DNA of 64,000 nt from Paenibacillus radicibacter (lineage in GTDB: Bacteria; Bacillota; Bacilli; Paenibacillales; NBRC-103111). The position numbers and the translations under genes were made by a program. The stretch covers positions 62,001-126,000 of the forward strand of contig NZ_JANQBC010000003.1 in assembly GCF_024721995.1 (NCBI RefSeq), in the 5' to 3' direction. Within the stretch, counting starts at the first letter, position 1. Every line of letters begins with the position of its first letter. This document shows, piece by piece, positions 49,527-58,989 of this stretch. The notes under the pieces are model-generated. The model saw only the letters and a list, made by a program, of their open reading frames with translations, was not told the origin of the DNA and did no database searches.

Positions 49527-50891
49527 TTACAAAGACTTACACCGATACAAAGGAAAATCAAATTCCAGTCTTGCTCCACCTTCAGGTTGATTATGCGCCG
49601 TAATCCCACCTCCACATCTTTCAACAATTGCCCTTGCTATGGCGAGTCCGAGACCGGATTCGCCGTCTTTTCCTTTGACAAAACGATGAAAAAGGGTTGG
49701 AAGCAACTGCTCGGAAATCCCCATTCCATCATCTTGTACGGAGATTTGAACCCGAACCCCTTGCTGGTACACATGGATATCAATCTGCTCCTTCGCATAG
49801 CGAGCCGCATTGTTTACAACATTAAGCAGTGCTTGCAGCAACTTATCACGATCAGCACGGATGGTTATCGAGTCTGGCGATTCTATATGGTAATGGACAT
49901 TCAGCTCCAATTGCTTCTTCATTATCGTAGGATTCACTCGCTCTTGTGTCTCTAAGATCATATCCGTTAAGGCAACTTCTTCGAACTGAAAAATATTCTC
50001 TTCGCTATCCAGCTTGGCCAGCAACGTCATCTCCGTAACAAGCTTCTTGACGCGCTTTCCCTCGCTCATAATAATATCCAATCCTCGTGAAACACCCTCA
50101 CCAGCTATGTATCCGTCTTTGATCGCTTCTGCATAACCGGTAATTGACATCATAGGTGACTTCAATTCATGCGATGCATTTTGGAAAAATTGCTTCTGCA
50201 CTTGATGATAACGCTCCAATTCTTTCGCTAGATCATAGACAGTCTCCGCCACTACGCCGATCTCGCCACCTGCCTGAATGCGCTGAACACCCGAGAATTG
50301 ACGACACTTCACTTTCTTCAATTCCTCTCTTAGCAACATTAAGGGATGAATGAGCCTTTTTGTAATCAACAAACTAAGTAGATATACCAATGCAAAACCG
50401 ACGCAAAGCACGATCAACAATTGACCAAACAGCTTCTGCTCGATCTCCTTGATTTTACTGACCGATGATACCAAAGTGAGGTGCCCGTAGTCCGTCACTG
50501 CCGAACTTGTTAGATAACGAATATCTTGTCCCGCTATAATTCTCTTCATGTCCTCATTTATTGGCATAGCTGTGCTGATTCCTTGAACAACATCTGTAAC
50601 TCCTGTCACTCCATCTATTGTTTTTATAGTCGTGGAGATCACCTGGTTATTGGCATCGAGCAGAATCGCCTCAACGTTATTGGTCACCGTAAGCGTGCTG
50701 ATTTCTTCCGGCATTCTCACAGCTCGCTGACTCATTGTAATCGATAGATTATTGCTAAGTTCCTGAAGTTCATCTTGCTGTTTTCCCATAAAATGATCAA
50801 GTAGCACCGTATGTATAATAACAGCCGTAACCGAGAATACGAGCACCAGCAGCACACCAAAAGCAAGATTAATCTGATGGATCAGCTTCAT
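49527..50891 (-). CDS. Sensor histidine kinase
   Basis: A 454-residue membrane kinase. There is a membrane helix at about 8-30, an extracytoplasmic sensor of about 120 residues, a second helix at about 155-178, a HAMP domain (180-235), the phospho-acceptor His in FFQNASHELKSPMMSITG (about residue 240), and ATPase boxes DRDKLLQALLNVVNNAARYA, VQDDGMGIS and GESGLGLAIAR. ATG 50891 lies nine bases after GGAGGGG and one base after the response-regulator stop. The sensor domain gives no ligand hint. Divergent from a secreted-protein gene that may be its target. Confidence 0.9.
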   Translation of the reverse strand: MKLIHQINLAFGVLLVLVFSVTAVIIHTVLLDHFMGKQQDELQELSNNLSITMSQRAVRMPEEISTLTVTNNVEAILLDANNQVISTTIKTIDGVTGVTDVVQGISTAMPINEDMKRIIAGQDIRYLTSSAVTDYGHLTLVSSVSKIKEIEQKLFGQLLIVLCVGFALVYLLSLLITKRLIHPLMLLREELKKVKCRQFSGVQRIQAGGEIGVVAETVYDLAKELERYHQVQKQFFQNASHELKSPMMSITGYAEAIKDGYIAGEGVSRGLDIIMSEGKRVKKLVTEMTLLAKLDSEENIFQFEEVALTDMILETQERVNPTIMKKQLELNVHYHIESPDSITIRADRDKLLQALLNVVNNAARYAKEQIDIHVYQQGVRVQISVQDDGMGISEQLLPTLFHRFVKGKDGESGLGLAIARAIVERCGGGITAHNQPEGGARLEFDFPLYRCKSL

Positions 50892-50892
50892 A

Positions 50893-51591
50893 TCAGCAAT
50901 CCCCTCCATTTAAGCGGTAACCATGTCCCCAGACGGCTTCAATCGGAATATGCTCGGCTTTTTTGCGTAATCGCTTGACCAGATGATCAACCGCCCGATC
51001 ACTGCCGTAGTAATCTTCACCCCATACGAGCTGCAATAGCTCTTCTCTTGCGAAAGCTCGATTGGGATTTACAACAAGCAGCTTTAACAGATCAAACTCC
51101 TTGGAGGTCAGATCAATTTCCACATCCCGCCAGATCGTACAACGATTATTCAACATCAAGCGCAATTGTCCGAGCTGTATATATGTATGTATTGCTGTAC
51201 TTTCTTCCTCAATCCCCTGAAGCTTCTGCATCCGCTTAAGCTGTCGCTTCACACGAGCTACAAGTTCCCTTGGACTAAATGGCTTAACTAAGTAATCATC
51301 ACTTCCCAGTTCAATTCCCAGAATTTTATCTACTTCATCATCTCGAGCAGAGATCATAATAATCGGAACCTCGGCGCTACCCCGAATCCTCCTGCACAAT
51401 TCATAGCCGTCCATCCCAGGCAACATAATATCAAGTACCCACATATCTGGTGGATTCTGCTCCCATAGCTCCCACGCTTCTTCAGCAGTTCCCAAACCGA
51501 TCGTCTCTAGGTTTTCTTGGCGCAAGTACGTTTCAACGAGCTCTCTAATATATGGATCATCATCCACAATCGCGATGCGATAATTGTTCAT
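50893..51591 (-). CDS. OmpR-family response regulator
   Basis: A 232-residue response regulator. The receiver has the acidic pair IVDDDPYI (residues 9-12), phospho-Asp in WVLDIMLPGMDGYELC (about residue 54), and the conserved Lys in YLVKPFSPREL. A winged helix of OmpR type occupies about 130-232. It is the first gene of a two-gene unit with its kinase. Upstream is a 160-base region shared with a divergent gene for a secreted protein. Confidence 0.92.
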   Translation of the reverse strand: MNNYRIAIVDDDPYIRELVETYLRQENLETIGLGTAEEAWELWEQNPPDMWVLDIMLPGMDGYELCRRIRGSAEVPIIMISARDDEVDKILGIELGSDDYLVKPFSPRELVARVKRQLKRMQKLQGIEEESTAIHTYIQLGQLRLMLNNRCTIWRDVEIDLTSKEFDLLKLLVVNPNRAFAREELLQLVWGEDYYGSDRAVDHLVKRLRKKAEHIPIEAVWGHGYRLNGGDC

Positions 51592-51754
51592 TTAGCCTGC
51601 CCCCTCTAACAATGAAGCTAGTATACCAAATGCACCTTAAGTTCAGATAAATTGCCATTCTTTTTCCACAATTATAGACTTCTTGTGCCACACTTTGTCC
51701 GTAGAATGAGTCTTGTCAACAACAAATAACCCAATTCAAGGAGCGTGCCTATTT

Positions 51755-52369
51755 ATGAAAAAGAAAACGATTTTAAGTTCCGTACTATCCGCAATGTTAT
51801 TAACCGCAGTAGCTGTTCCAGCCTATGCAAGTACAACAAATGACAAAGGATTAAGCTTCACTGCAGTTGGAAAAAATCTATCCGTCACAATGGCAAGTAA
51901 ACCCGCATTAAATCCCATAGAAATTGCAAAAGAATACGCTCCAGAAACATTGCAAGACTGGGAGAAAGTAATGAAACAGCTTCAAGTAACTTCCTCCGCT
52001 CATGCTGTAACTAGACTCGCAGTTAAATCAAGTGATTCCCTGGGGGAAACAGTTACTTTTAAAGATGCCGTTTTCGCAACAGAGTTGCTTCCAACCAACA
52101 CAGGAACAGCAACAGCAACAGCAACAACATCCGCTGTATCAGAGAACATGCTGAATACAATAGATATGAAGAAGGTAGCTGGTGAAGTTGTATTCGGAAT
52201 GGCTACGCTAGATGAGAAGGAAATGGCTGTAAACGATGCCCATAACCAAGCACATACCGAACTAGAAAAAGCCTTGGAATCGAAGGATTCCAAAGCCATT
52301 AAGACCAGCCTTGCCAAGTTGCTTGTGCTGTTCCAAGAACAAGCTGCAAAACTTGCTGATTCAAAGTAA
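51755..52369 (+). CDS. Secreted protein of unknown function
   Basis: A 204-residue protein with a signal peptide (KKKTILSS ... AVPAYA, cleavage after about residue 26). The mature part has no recognised domain. It contains a Thr/Ala low-complexity tract (TGTATATATTS) encoded by a hexanucleotide repeat around 52103-52127, and a C-terminal helical region rich in Glu, Lys and Ala. ATG 51755 lies about ten bases after AAGGAGC; the frame from 51713 adds no signal. It is divergent from a response regulator/kinase pair and could be their target; this is inference. Confidence 0.8.
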   Translation: MKKKTILSSVLSAMLLTAVAVPAYASTTNDKGLSFTAVGKNLSVTMASKPALNPIEIAKEYAPETLQDWEKVMKQLQVTSSAHAVTRLAVKSSDSLGETVTFKDAVFATELLPTNTGTATATATTSAVSENMLNTIDMKKVAGEVVFGMATLDEKEMAVNDAHNQAHTELEKALESKDSKAIKTSLAKLLVLFQEQAAKLADSK

Positions 52370-52391
52370 ACCTCAATTGTAAAACAAATAA

Positions 52392-52421
52392 AATCCCGAC
52401 CTCTCACAGGTCGGGATTCTT
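52392..52421. terminator. Terminator between the secreted-protein gene and glnS
   Basis: Perfect 11-bp stem AATCCCGACCT/AGGTCGGGATT, loop CTCAC, T-rich on plus and A-rich on the left; serves both convergent genes. Confidence 0.85.
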
Positions 52422-52422
52422 G

Positions 52423-54078
52423 TTATTTAAATGAACTCTTAAGCGAAACGATCAAGTTAAACACGGGCTTCTCAGGTGTGGAAAGCTTGGAATCCACGTT
52501 GAAGTAGCCGTGACGGAACATCTGGAACTTGTCCTGTGGCTGTACATCTTTCATGTTCGGCTCGATGAAACCTTGAAGCACTTCAAGTGACGCAGCGTTG
52601 ATGCGGTCTAGGAATGTTGTACCTTCCTCAGATTCTGCCTCATCCAAGATCAGTGGCTCGTACAGACGGAACTCGGATGCAACAGCTTGAGTCGCCTCCA
52701 CCCAGTGAAGCGTACCTTTGACTTTACGTCCTGTAAAGCCGCTGCCACTCTTCGTCTCCACATCATACGTACAACGCAGTTCAACCACGTTACCCGATTC
52801 ATCCTTAATCACTTCTTCACACTTAATGAAGTAAGCATGCTTCAGACGCACTTCGTTGCCAGGGAACAAGCGGAAGTACTTGCTCGGTGGATCTTCCATG
52901 AAGTCGTCTTGCTCGATGTAGATTTCACGAGAGAACGGAATTTGACGAACGCCCATCTCTTCATTCTCTGCATTCACTTCTGCCTCTAACATCTCGACTT
53001 GACCTTCTGGATAGTTCGTAATGACAACTTTAAGTGGACGCAGTACGGACATCGTACGTGGTGCCTTGAGCTTCAAGTCTTCACGAATGAAGTGGTCAAG
53101 CTGTCTGGAATCGACAATACTATTGCTGCGGGAAACCCCGATCTCACGTGCGAATGCACGAATCGACTCCGGTGTAAATCCACGACGACGTAAGCCCGAG
53201 ATAGTCGGCATACGCGGATCGTCCCAACCATCAACAACACCTTGGTCCACAAGTTGCTTAAGGTTACGCTTGCTCATTACCGTATTCGTCATGTTAAGGC
53301 GCGCGAACTCGTACTGATGCGGCACATGCTCCATCTCGCACTCAGCGACTACCCAATCATAGAGCGGTCTTTGATCTTCAAATTCTAATGTACAGATCGA
53401 GTGAGTAATGCCTTCGATCGCATCTTCAAGCGGGTGCGCGAATGCATACATCGGATAGATGCACCATTTGTCCCCAGTATTGTGATGTTCAGCATGGGAG
53501 ATACGGTAGATGGCAGGGTCGCGGAAGTTAATGTTCGGTGAGCTCATGTCGATCTTCGCACGAAGCGTCTTCGATCCGTCTGGGAACTCCCCTTTACGCA
53601 TACGATCGAATAAGTCCAAGTTCTCTACTACAGAACGATTTCGATAAGGGCTGTCTTGACCCGGCGCAGTTAATGTTCCACGCATTTCGCGCATTTCTTC
53701 TGCGTTCAAGTCACACACGTATGCTTTGCCTTTTTTGATCAAGAGCACAGCACGGTTGTACATTTCTTCAAAATAATCGGATGCGAAGAACAGATTATCC
53801 CATTCGAATCCAAGCCATTTCACATCTTCTTTAATCGATTCTACATATTCCACGTCTTCTTTAAGCGGGTTCGTATCGTCGAAACGAAGGTTCGTCTTAC
53901 CGCCATACTCATCAGCCAGTTCAAAGTTCAAGCAAATTGACTTGGCATGTCCAATATGCAAATAACCATTCGGCTCAGGTGGGAAACGTGTCATAATCGT
54001 GTTCACTTTTCCTTCACGAAGGTCCTCAGTTACGATTGTTTTGATAAAATTGTTAGCAGTCGGTTTATTGTCCATCAT
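52423..54078 (-). CDS. glnS: Glutaminyl-tRNA synthetase
   Basis: Charges tRNA-Gln with glutamine. The 551-residue class I enzyme has the HIGH-type motif [15 protein letters not shown] (about residues 32-46), the KMSKS-type loop VMSKRNL near 265, and the C-terminal anticodon-binding beta barrels. Length agrees with E. coli GlnRS. ATG 54078 follows AAAGG by six bases, with a second ATG directly after. Most Bacillus species lack this enzyme and make Gln-tRNA by GatCAB, so its presence narrows the host to lineages such as Paenibacillus and points to an old horizontal acquisition (family knowledge). Confidence 0.95.
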   Translation of the reverse strand: MMDNKPTANNFIKTIVTEDLREGKVNTIMTRFPPEPNGYLHIGHAKSICLNFELADEYGGKTNLRFDDTNPLKEDVEYVESIKEDVKWLGFEWDNLFFASDYFEEMYNRAVLLIKKGKAYVCDLNAEEMREMRGTLTAPGQDSPYRNRSVVENLDLFDRMRKGEFPDGSKTLRAKIDMSSPNINFRDPAIYRISHAEHHNTGDKWCIYPMYAFAHPLEDAIEGITHSICTLEFEDQRPLYDWVVAECEMEHVPHQYEFARLNMTNTVMSKRNLKQLVDQGVVDGWDDPRMPTISGLRRRGFTPESIRAFAREIGVSRSNSIVDSRQLDHFIREDLKLKAPRTMSVLRPLKVVITNYPEGQVEMLEAEVNAENEEMGVRQIPFSREIYIEQDDFMEDPPSKYFRLFPGNEVRLKHAYFIKCEEVIKDESGNVVELRCTYDVETKSGSGFTGRKVKGTLHWVEATQAVASEFRLYEPLILDEAESEEGTTFLDRINAASLEVLQGFIEPNMKDVQPQDKFQMFRHGYFNVDSKLSTPEKPVFNLIVSLKSSFK

Positions 54079-54177
54079 TCTCAACCTTTCATACTGGATA
54101 CTACTCCACGTAAAACTCATTGTTACCATAATACGATTTACAAAATCAGTTGTCCAATGAAAAAGGACCTAGCATCA

Positions 54178-54234
54178 AAGGAAAAAGCCGATAAACAACA
54201 CGATTCACGTGTGTCTAACGGCTTTTCGAAACTG
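54178..54234 (-). terminator. Terminator of the MFS gene at 54253
   Basis: Minus strand AAAAGCCG ... CGGCTTTTT with inner ACACG/CGTGT; T-rich after the 3' arm. Confidence 0.8.
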
Positions 54235-54252
54235 TATTTAAGCTATATTTAC

Positions 54253-55506
54253 TTAAGCCGACTCTTGCACTACGCTCTCATTGCCTGTTACGCCTTCTTG
54301 ATAGCCACGCTTAAGCAGCGGAAGCATTACCAAGACACCGACAAGGAACAAGGCACCAGCGAGTCCATACATGAATACGAGTGAAGATAAGCTTAAGAGC
54401 CATCCCGATAGACTCATCGTCACAACCATAGAACCCATAAACATTGGATTTAGAATGCCGTTCACTCGGCCGAGGAACTCTTCTTCCGAGTTTTTCAAGA
54501 TCATCGTCGTGATTCCAATCTGGATACACGGCATAATGAGACCACTGAAGAACTGGATCACTAGCGTTAACCATAACTGCGTAGACATACCGAATCCGAT
54601 CATTGTAATTGCACTCACCGACATTCCGATCGCAAGTAGATGTTGGGGCTTCATGTTCTTCGCAAAGCCCATTACGATTACACCGCCAATGATCATCGCT
54701 ACACCGTTCACCGTAAGCATCCATTGCAAGTATTCCTTCGGCAATCCTAATTGCTCTGTTATCAAGAAGATACCAAGTGGTTGGATAAGTCCGATTCCGA
54801 GGCCTGCCGCAATAAAGCAACCACCTAACAATTTAAGGATCTTCTTACCCATCACATAACGTACACCTTCAGCGAGTTCACTCGTAATCTTAGTTGGTTT
54901 TTTATCTTCTTCCAGCACACGATCTGCCGGCAGCCAAAGAAGAGCAATTGCAGATAGAATAAATGCTGTACCTGTCACAGCGATCGATACCATAATACCG
55001 AACTGCACAAAGATGAATGTTCCAATAATCGGTCCTAAAATCATGAAGAGTGCCGCCATCGTCTGATTAATGGACATCCCCATTTGAATCTGATTTTCAG
55101 GAACGTGAAGCTTAAATAGCTTCATACCCGAAGGCTGCGAGAACTGTGAAAGAATTGCCGAGACTAACGTTGCGAAGAATACGGCCTTCCACGTTCCAAA
55201 TTCCATAGACAATAAGACGATTAGAATGGATGCCGCACTTAGCAGCTCACACGAAATCATTGTCCGCTTCGGACGCCAACGATCTGCGAAAGCTCCTCCA
55301 ATAAAGGAGAAAATAAAGATCGGTGCAAACTCTGCAACCGAGATCATCGAAATTGCTAATTTATCTCCGTTCGTCTGATCCATGACGTACATCAATATTG
55401 CTAAATTTCTGACCCAAATTCCGATATGCATGAACAATCCCGACAATAGAATTGCCTGCACAAATCGATTCCTAAAAAATGTTCCCACACTTGGGGCATT
55501 ACTCAT
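54253..55506 (-). CDS. MFS transporter (macrolide/drug efflux-like)
   Basis: A 417-residue major facilitator of the MefA/enterobactin-exporter-like branch, with about eleven to twelve membrane helices. Motif A variant GGAFADRWRPKRTM lies after helix 2. The C-terminal tail is acidic. GGGAGAGG lies about nine bases before ATG 55506. It stands alone between terminators and gives no hint of its substrate. Confidence 0.85.
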   Translation of the reverse strand: MSNAPSVGTFFRNRFVQAILLSGLFMHIGIWVRNLAILMYVMDQTNGDKLAISMISVAEFAPIFIFSFIGGAFADRWRPKRTMISCELLSAASILIVLLSMEFGTWKAVFFATLVSAILSQFSQPSGMKLFKLHVPENQIQMGMSINQTMAALFMILGPIIGTFIFVQFGIMVSIAVTGTAFILSAIALLWLPADRVLEEDKKPTKITSELAEGVRYVMGKKILKLLGGCFIAAGLGIGLIQPLGIFLITEQLGLPKEYLQWMLTVNGVAMIIGGVIVMGFAKNMKPQHLLAIGMSVSAITMIGFGMSTQLWLTLVIQFFSGLIMPCIQIGITTMILKNSEEEFLGRVNGILNPMFMGSMVVTMSLSGWLLSLSSLVFMYGLAGALFLVGVLVMLPLLKRGYQEGVTGNESVVQESA

Positions 55507-55650
55507 TTATTCCCAATCCTCTCCCTAGATGCGGTACACATGAGATGCGCCAGCCACCTTTTATCAATAAACTAAGTCTACATAATTGTGTGAATCACCG
55601 GATCAGTCTCTAGTTGGATATACGCTGGTCCAATAGGATGAAATCCTCGA

Positions 55651-56934
55651 CTACTTAGTATACGCATTTCCTTTTAAAAAATCACGCATATGTTCGATTG
55701 TTAGCTCCGCATTTACAATCGGATTACGGTAGGAAGACGTGAACGCATCTCCTAGGTGATAGTCGCGTAGCGCATCGGTATCCTTAAGCACATTCCCCGT
55801 CAGAATACAGACTGCTGTCTCATCTTTATGAATCGTTCCTTGGGTGATGAGTTTACGCAGCCCCGCCACAGTTGCAGCTGACGCCGGTTCACAGCCAATA
55901 CCACTTTGATCCACCTTCGCTTTTGCATCCATAATCTCATCATCCGTGACTGAGCATGTAACGCCAGTAGTCTGTTCCAAAGTACGAAGTGCCTTCTGCC
56001 AGCTCGGCGGGTTACCAATATTGAGCGCAGACGCTCTTGTATACGGATTCGGCTGTGGAGTAAGCGTATCTTCTCCTTTCGCCACCATCTGATGGAACGG
56101 ACTTGCACCCTCAGCCTGCACAAGTGCTACACGAGGTACTTTGTTAATCAAGCCGAGTCGCTTCAGATCCTCAAGCCCCTTACCGAGCGCCGTCACATTA
56201 CTTAATGCCCCACCTGGAATCACAACCCAATCGGGCATTTCCCAATTTAAATACTGAGCAATTTCAAAGATAATACTCTTCTGCCCCTCGATCCGCCATG
56301 GATTAATGGAGTTACAGATGTATAAACCTAGCTCTTCAGAATACTTTTCATAGAAATGGATACCATCATCATAAGTGCCATCAAAGCTGATTACGTTTGC
56401 CCCATAGGACAAGGTTTGTAGTACTTTATTGAGGGAAATATTCTTGTTCGGAACAAATACGTAAGAGGTGCATTGTGCCAGGGATGCGTACATCGCAAGT
56501 GATGAGGAGGTGTTGCCAGTGGACGTGCAAGTGAAGCGCTCATAGCCGAGAGATCGTCCATGGGATACCGCAACTGTCATGCCGTTGTCTTTGAAGGAGC
56601 CGCTCGGATTCTCGCTCTGTGCTTTAAGTAAGATGCGGCGAATGCCCGTGTATTGCTGCAGCAATTCTGAGCTATACAATCCTGTATTGCCTTCATATTT
56701 GGTTACGATACATGATTCCGGAATTTCAGGAGCAATGAGTTCTTTATAACGCCACACACCGCTTGCGTATGGAGTCATACGCTCTGACAATCGGTCGCGG
56801 AACACTCTTTTTAAATAATCAGCATCTAGGTTTGCATTGTCATGGATGATGTCATAAAGCCCTCCACACGTACATTGGTACTCAAACTTTCCAGTTGGTA
56901 GTTCTCTTTCGCAATCCACACATTGTAATCTCAT
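55651..56934 (-). CDS. thrC: Threonine synthase
   Basis: Converts O-phosphohomoserine to threonine with pyridoxal phosphate. The 427-residue protein has an N-terminal zinc ribbon (CVDCE ... CTCGG, residues 5-24), the PLP-binding Lys in NPSGSFKDNGM (about residue 115), the glycine loop region IPGGALSNVTALGKG and the Ser/Thr-rich SSTGN-type segment STGNTSSSLAMYA. The zinc ribbon is typical of class II enzymes from spore formers. GGGAGAG precedes ATG 56934 by eight bases. It is separated from hom/thrB, which are not in this window. Confidence 0.93.
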   Translation of the reverse strand: MRLQCVDCERELPTGKFEYQCTCGGLYDIIHDNANLDADYLKRVFRDRLSERMTPYASGVWRYKELIAPEIPESCIVTKYEGNTGLYSSELLQQYTGIRRILLKAQSENPSGSFKDNGMTVAVSHGRSLGYERFTCTSTGNTSSSLAMYASLAQCTSYVFVPNKNISLNKVLQTLSYGANVISFDGTYDDGIHFYEKYSEELGLYICNSINPWRIEGQKSIIFEIAQYLNWEMPDWVVIPGGALSNVTALGKGLEDLKRLGLINKVPRVALVQAEGASPFHQMVAKGEDTLTPQPNPYTRASALNIGNPPSWQKALRTLEQTTGVTCSVTDDEIMDAKAKVDQSGIGCEPASAATVAGLRKLITQGTIHKDETAVCILTGNVLKDTDALRDYHLGDAFTSSYRNPIVNAELTIEHMRDFLKGNAYTK

Positions 56935-57025
56935 CCGATTGACTCTCCCTTTATTTAATATAATTAAATTTTCTGATAAATAATGACTTAACGCCTAATA
57001 TATCGGATACACACCCGTATGTAAA

Positions 57026-57070
57026 CGAAAAAAACAGGCTTTGGCACAATAATTGTACCGCTGCCTGTAG
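57026..57070 (-). terminator. Terminator of the fixABCX operon
   Basis: Minus strand ACAGGC ... GCCTGT with inner GGTACAAT/ATTGTGCC, followed by seven T, after the fixX stop codon. Confidence 0.85.
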
Positions 57071-57096
57071 GATATAACGGATGAATTCCTATCTGC

Positions 57097-57384
57097 TTAT
57101 CCGAATTTATACGTAATACCGTGACCGCCCTTCGGATATACCCAATGAATGTTATCCGATGGACATGCAATTCGGCACGTGCCGCATTCAATACAGTTCT
57201 CGTATGCAACCGTTGTGATCTTCAGTTTCTTCTCCCATTCATACACATCAGATGGGCAAAAATAGTTGCAATCCTTCGTCGTACACTTCACACACGTATC
57301 CGACTCTTTGATCACCAAGTGGGACTTGTCATCACATTTGTAACGAATCGTAAATAACTTTTCCGAAACGTCGCAGCTGCTCAT
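57097..57384 (-). CDS. fixX: Ferredoxin-like protein FixX
   Basis: A 95-residue ferredoxin-like subunit. The two cluster motifs CVKCTTKDCNYFCP (about 32-45) and CIECGTCRIACP (about 67-78) could bind two [4Fe-4S] clusters. It passes electrons from the FixC quinone oxidoreductase within the FixABCX complex. ATG 57384 overlaps the fixC stop (ATGA); GGAGGG is ten bases upstream. Last gene of the operon. Confidence 0.9.
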   Translation of the reverse strand: MSSCDVSEKLFTIRYKCDDKSHLVIKESDTCVKCTTKDCNYFCPSDVYEWEKKLKITTVAYENCIECGTCRIACPSDNIHWVYPKGGHGITYKFG

Positions 57385-58691
57385 CCGTTCATCGCCCTCC
57401 ATCCCTTATACCCTAGTTTCATCAAATTCACAGTACCACCGGCTGCATTCTTAATGAGTTTCACTGCCATCTTCTGCTTCTCAGCCTTACTAATGCCATC
57501 AATTAAGAACATGTTATAGGCAGCTTCATTCACAGCGCGTGGTAGCTTATCGAATAGCAACTCAGGGTCTTGCTCTCTGAGGAATTGGTGCATGCCTTTA
57601 TACTTCTTGAGGTCTTTATGGACAAAAGAGTTCCTGATCTTCTCGTCGTACGTCTTGAGCGTCGCCGCTGAGAAACTGCCTTGCGCTTTCGCCTCAACAA
57701 TCGCTTCACCCGCAAGACGACCGGATGTCATCGCCAGATTCGTTCCTTCCCGATGGACGAAGTTCACGAGTTGTGCAGCATCCCCACACACGACCCAACC
57801 ATTACCGGACAGTGGCGGAATCGAGGTGAATCCTCCCTCAGGAATGAGATGACCGGAGTACTCCTTCGTCTCTCCACCTTGAATCAGCTTACGAATCATA
57901 GGATGCTGCTTCACCGAATCAAGGATGGCGTACGGCTTCACTTTCTTATCGCGCAGATGATTCACCATAACCCCTACGCCTAGCGAGATCGTATCCTTAT
58001 TCGTATAAAGGAAACCCATGCCCGCCATACCGAGCGAAGTCTCACCCATGAACTCAATCGTAACGCCTTCATCACCTTCCACCCCGAAGCGATCTTCGAT
58101 CTTCTCCCGAGGCAGTTGAATGACTTCCTTCACCGCAAGTGACACTTCGTCAGGCTTCCACTCTTTGTGGATGCCCATGGCTTTACCAAGCAAGGAGTTC
58201 ACCCCATCAGCGATGACAACGACGTCTGCGTACAGGTCGCCATCCTCCCGATCGGTCTTCACACCAACGACACGATCCCCTTCACGGATCACATCGACAG
58301 CGACGGTTTCGTAGACGGGCAGCGCTCCTGCGCTGACAGCCTTCTCCGCAAACCATTGGTCGAACTTCACACGAAGTCCGGTGAAACAGTTGAACGGTTC
58401 TTTGTACGCCTCATTACGATGACCGAATGTCACCATCGATTCCTTGCCCATCATCCAGATGCGCTGCTCGACGATGTAGCGCTCCATTGGGAAGTTCTTT
58501 TCCGTCCAGAACTCAGGTACGAGTTCTTCGATCTGCTTGCGGTATAGGACGCCACCGAATATATTTTTCGCGCCAGGGAATTCGCCTCGCTCAAGTAACA
58601 CAACTGACAATCCTGCCCTAGCCATCGTTAAAGCTGCCGCTGCTCCAGCAGGTCCTCCACCTACGACGATTGCATCGAATTTTTCATTCAC
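57381..58691 (-). CDS. fixC: FixC-type electron-transfer flavoprotein:quinone oxidoreductase
   Basis: Accepts electrons from the FixAB flavoprotein and reduces the membrane quinone pool. The 436-residue protein has the FAD motif VVGGGPAGAAAALTMARAG at residues 9-27, the GHLIPEGGF and GWVVCGDAAQLVNFVHREG FAD-contact segments, and FixC-type length. The frame continues upstream to 58826 in the dispersed repeat (false MRQRP start); GTG 58691, nine bases after AAGGAG, is chosen. Its stop overlaps the fixX start. Member of a bifurcating NADH:quinone/ferredoxin system according to family knowledge. Confidence 0.92.
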   Translation of the reverse strand: MNEKFDAIVVGGGPAGAAAALTMARAGLSVVLLERGEFPGAKNIFGGVLYRKQIEELVPEFWTEKNFPMERYIVEQRIWMMGKESMVTFGHRNEAYKEPFNCFTGLRVKFDQWFAEKAVSAGALPVYETVAVDVIREGDRVVGVKTDREDGDLYADVVVIADGVNSLLGKAMGIHKEWKPDEVSLAVKEVIQLPREKIEDRFGVEGDEGVTIEFMGETSLGMAGMGFLYTNKDTISLGVGVMVNHLRDKKVKPYAILDSVKQHPMIRKLIQGGETKEYSGHLIPEGGFTSIPPLSGNGWVVCGDAAQLVNFVHREGTNLAMTSGRLAGEAIVEAKAQGSFSAATLKTYDEKIRNSFVHKDLKKYKGMHQFLREQDPELLFDKLPRAVNEAAYNMFLIDGISKAEKQKMAVKLIKNAAGGTVNLMKLGYKGWRAMNG

Positions 58692-58769
58692 AGAGGTTCG
58701 CTCCTTCACGGATTGGTGAGTGGGCTCAAGAATGCGTCGCTGCGTCGAGAAGAGCTTCATCGTGCGTAT

Positions 58770-58928
58770 GCCTTTAATAAGTTCGAACACTGCAGAAAAA
58801 AAAAGTACTTTCGGTCGCTGTCTCAATCGTGAATTTTGAATTTATTTTATTGTATTTTCACGATTTCAAAGGCGATCACTTCGTTCCTACAGTACATTTT
58901 TTTCTCTTCCGTTAAACTTATTAAACGC
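58770..58928 (-). repeat. Dispersed structured repeat, copy C (compensatory ends)
   Basis: Same core block and AATCGTGAA/TTCACGATT hairpin. The terminal arms read TTTAATAAGTT (58773-58783) and AACTTATTAAA (58915-58925), which still pair perfectly although they differ from the TTCAAAAAGTT/AACTTTTTGAA of copy D. It lies between fixB and fixC, 79 bases before the fixC start. Confidence 0.83.
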
Positions 58929-58989
58929 ATCTTCGTGAAGTAGTTCTTTTCAACTCCGTGTCATTCTTGACCCCGCTCCCTTGTTAACA

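Noticed and set aside
54079-54177. T-box leader upstream of glnS or thrC
   Set aside because: No T-box consensus sequence and the upstream intervals are too short or carry simple terminators of neighbouring genes.
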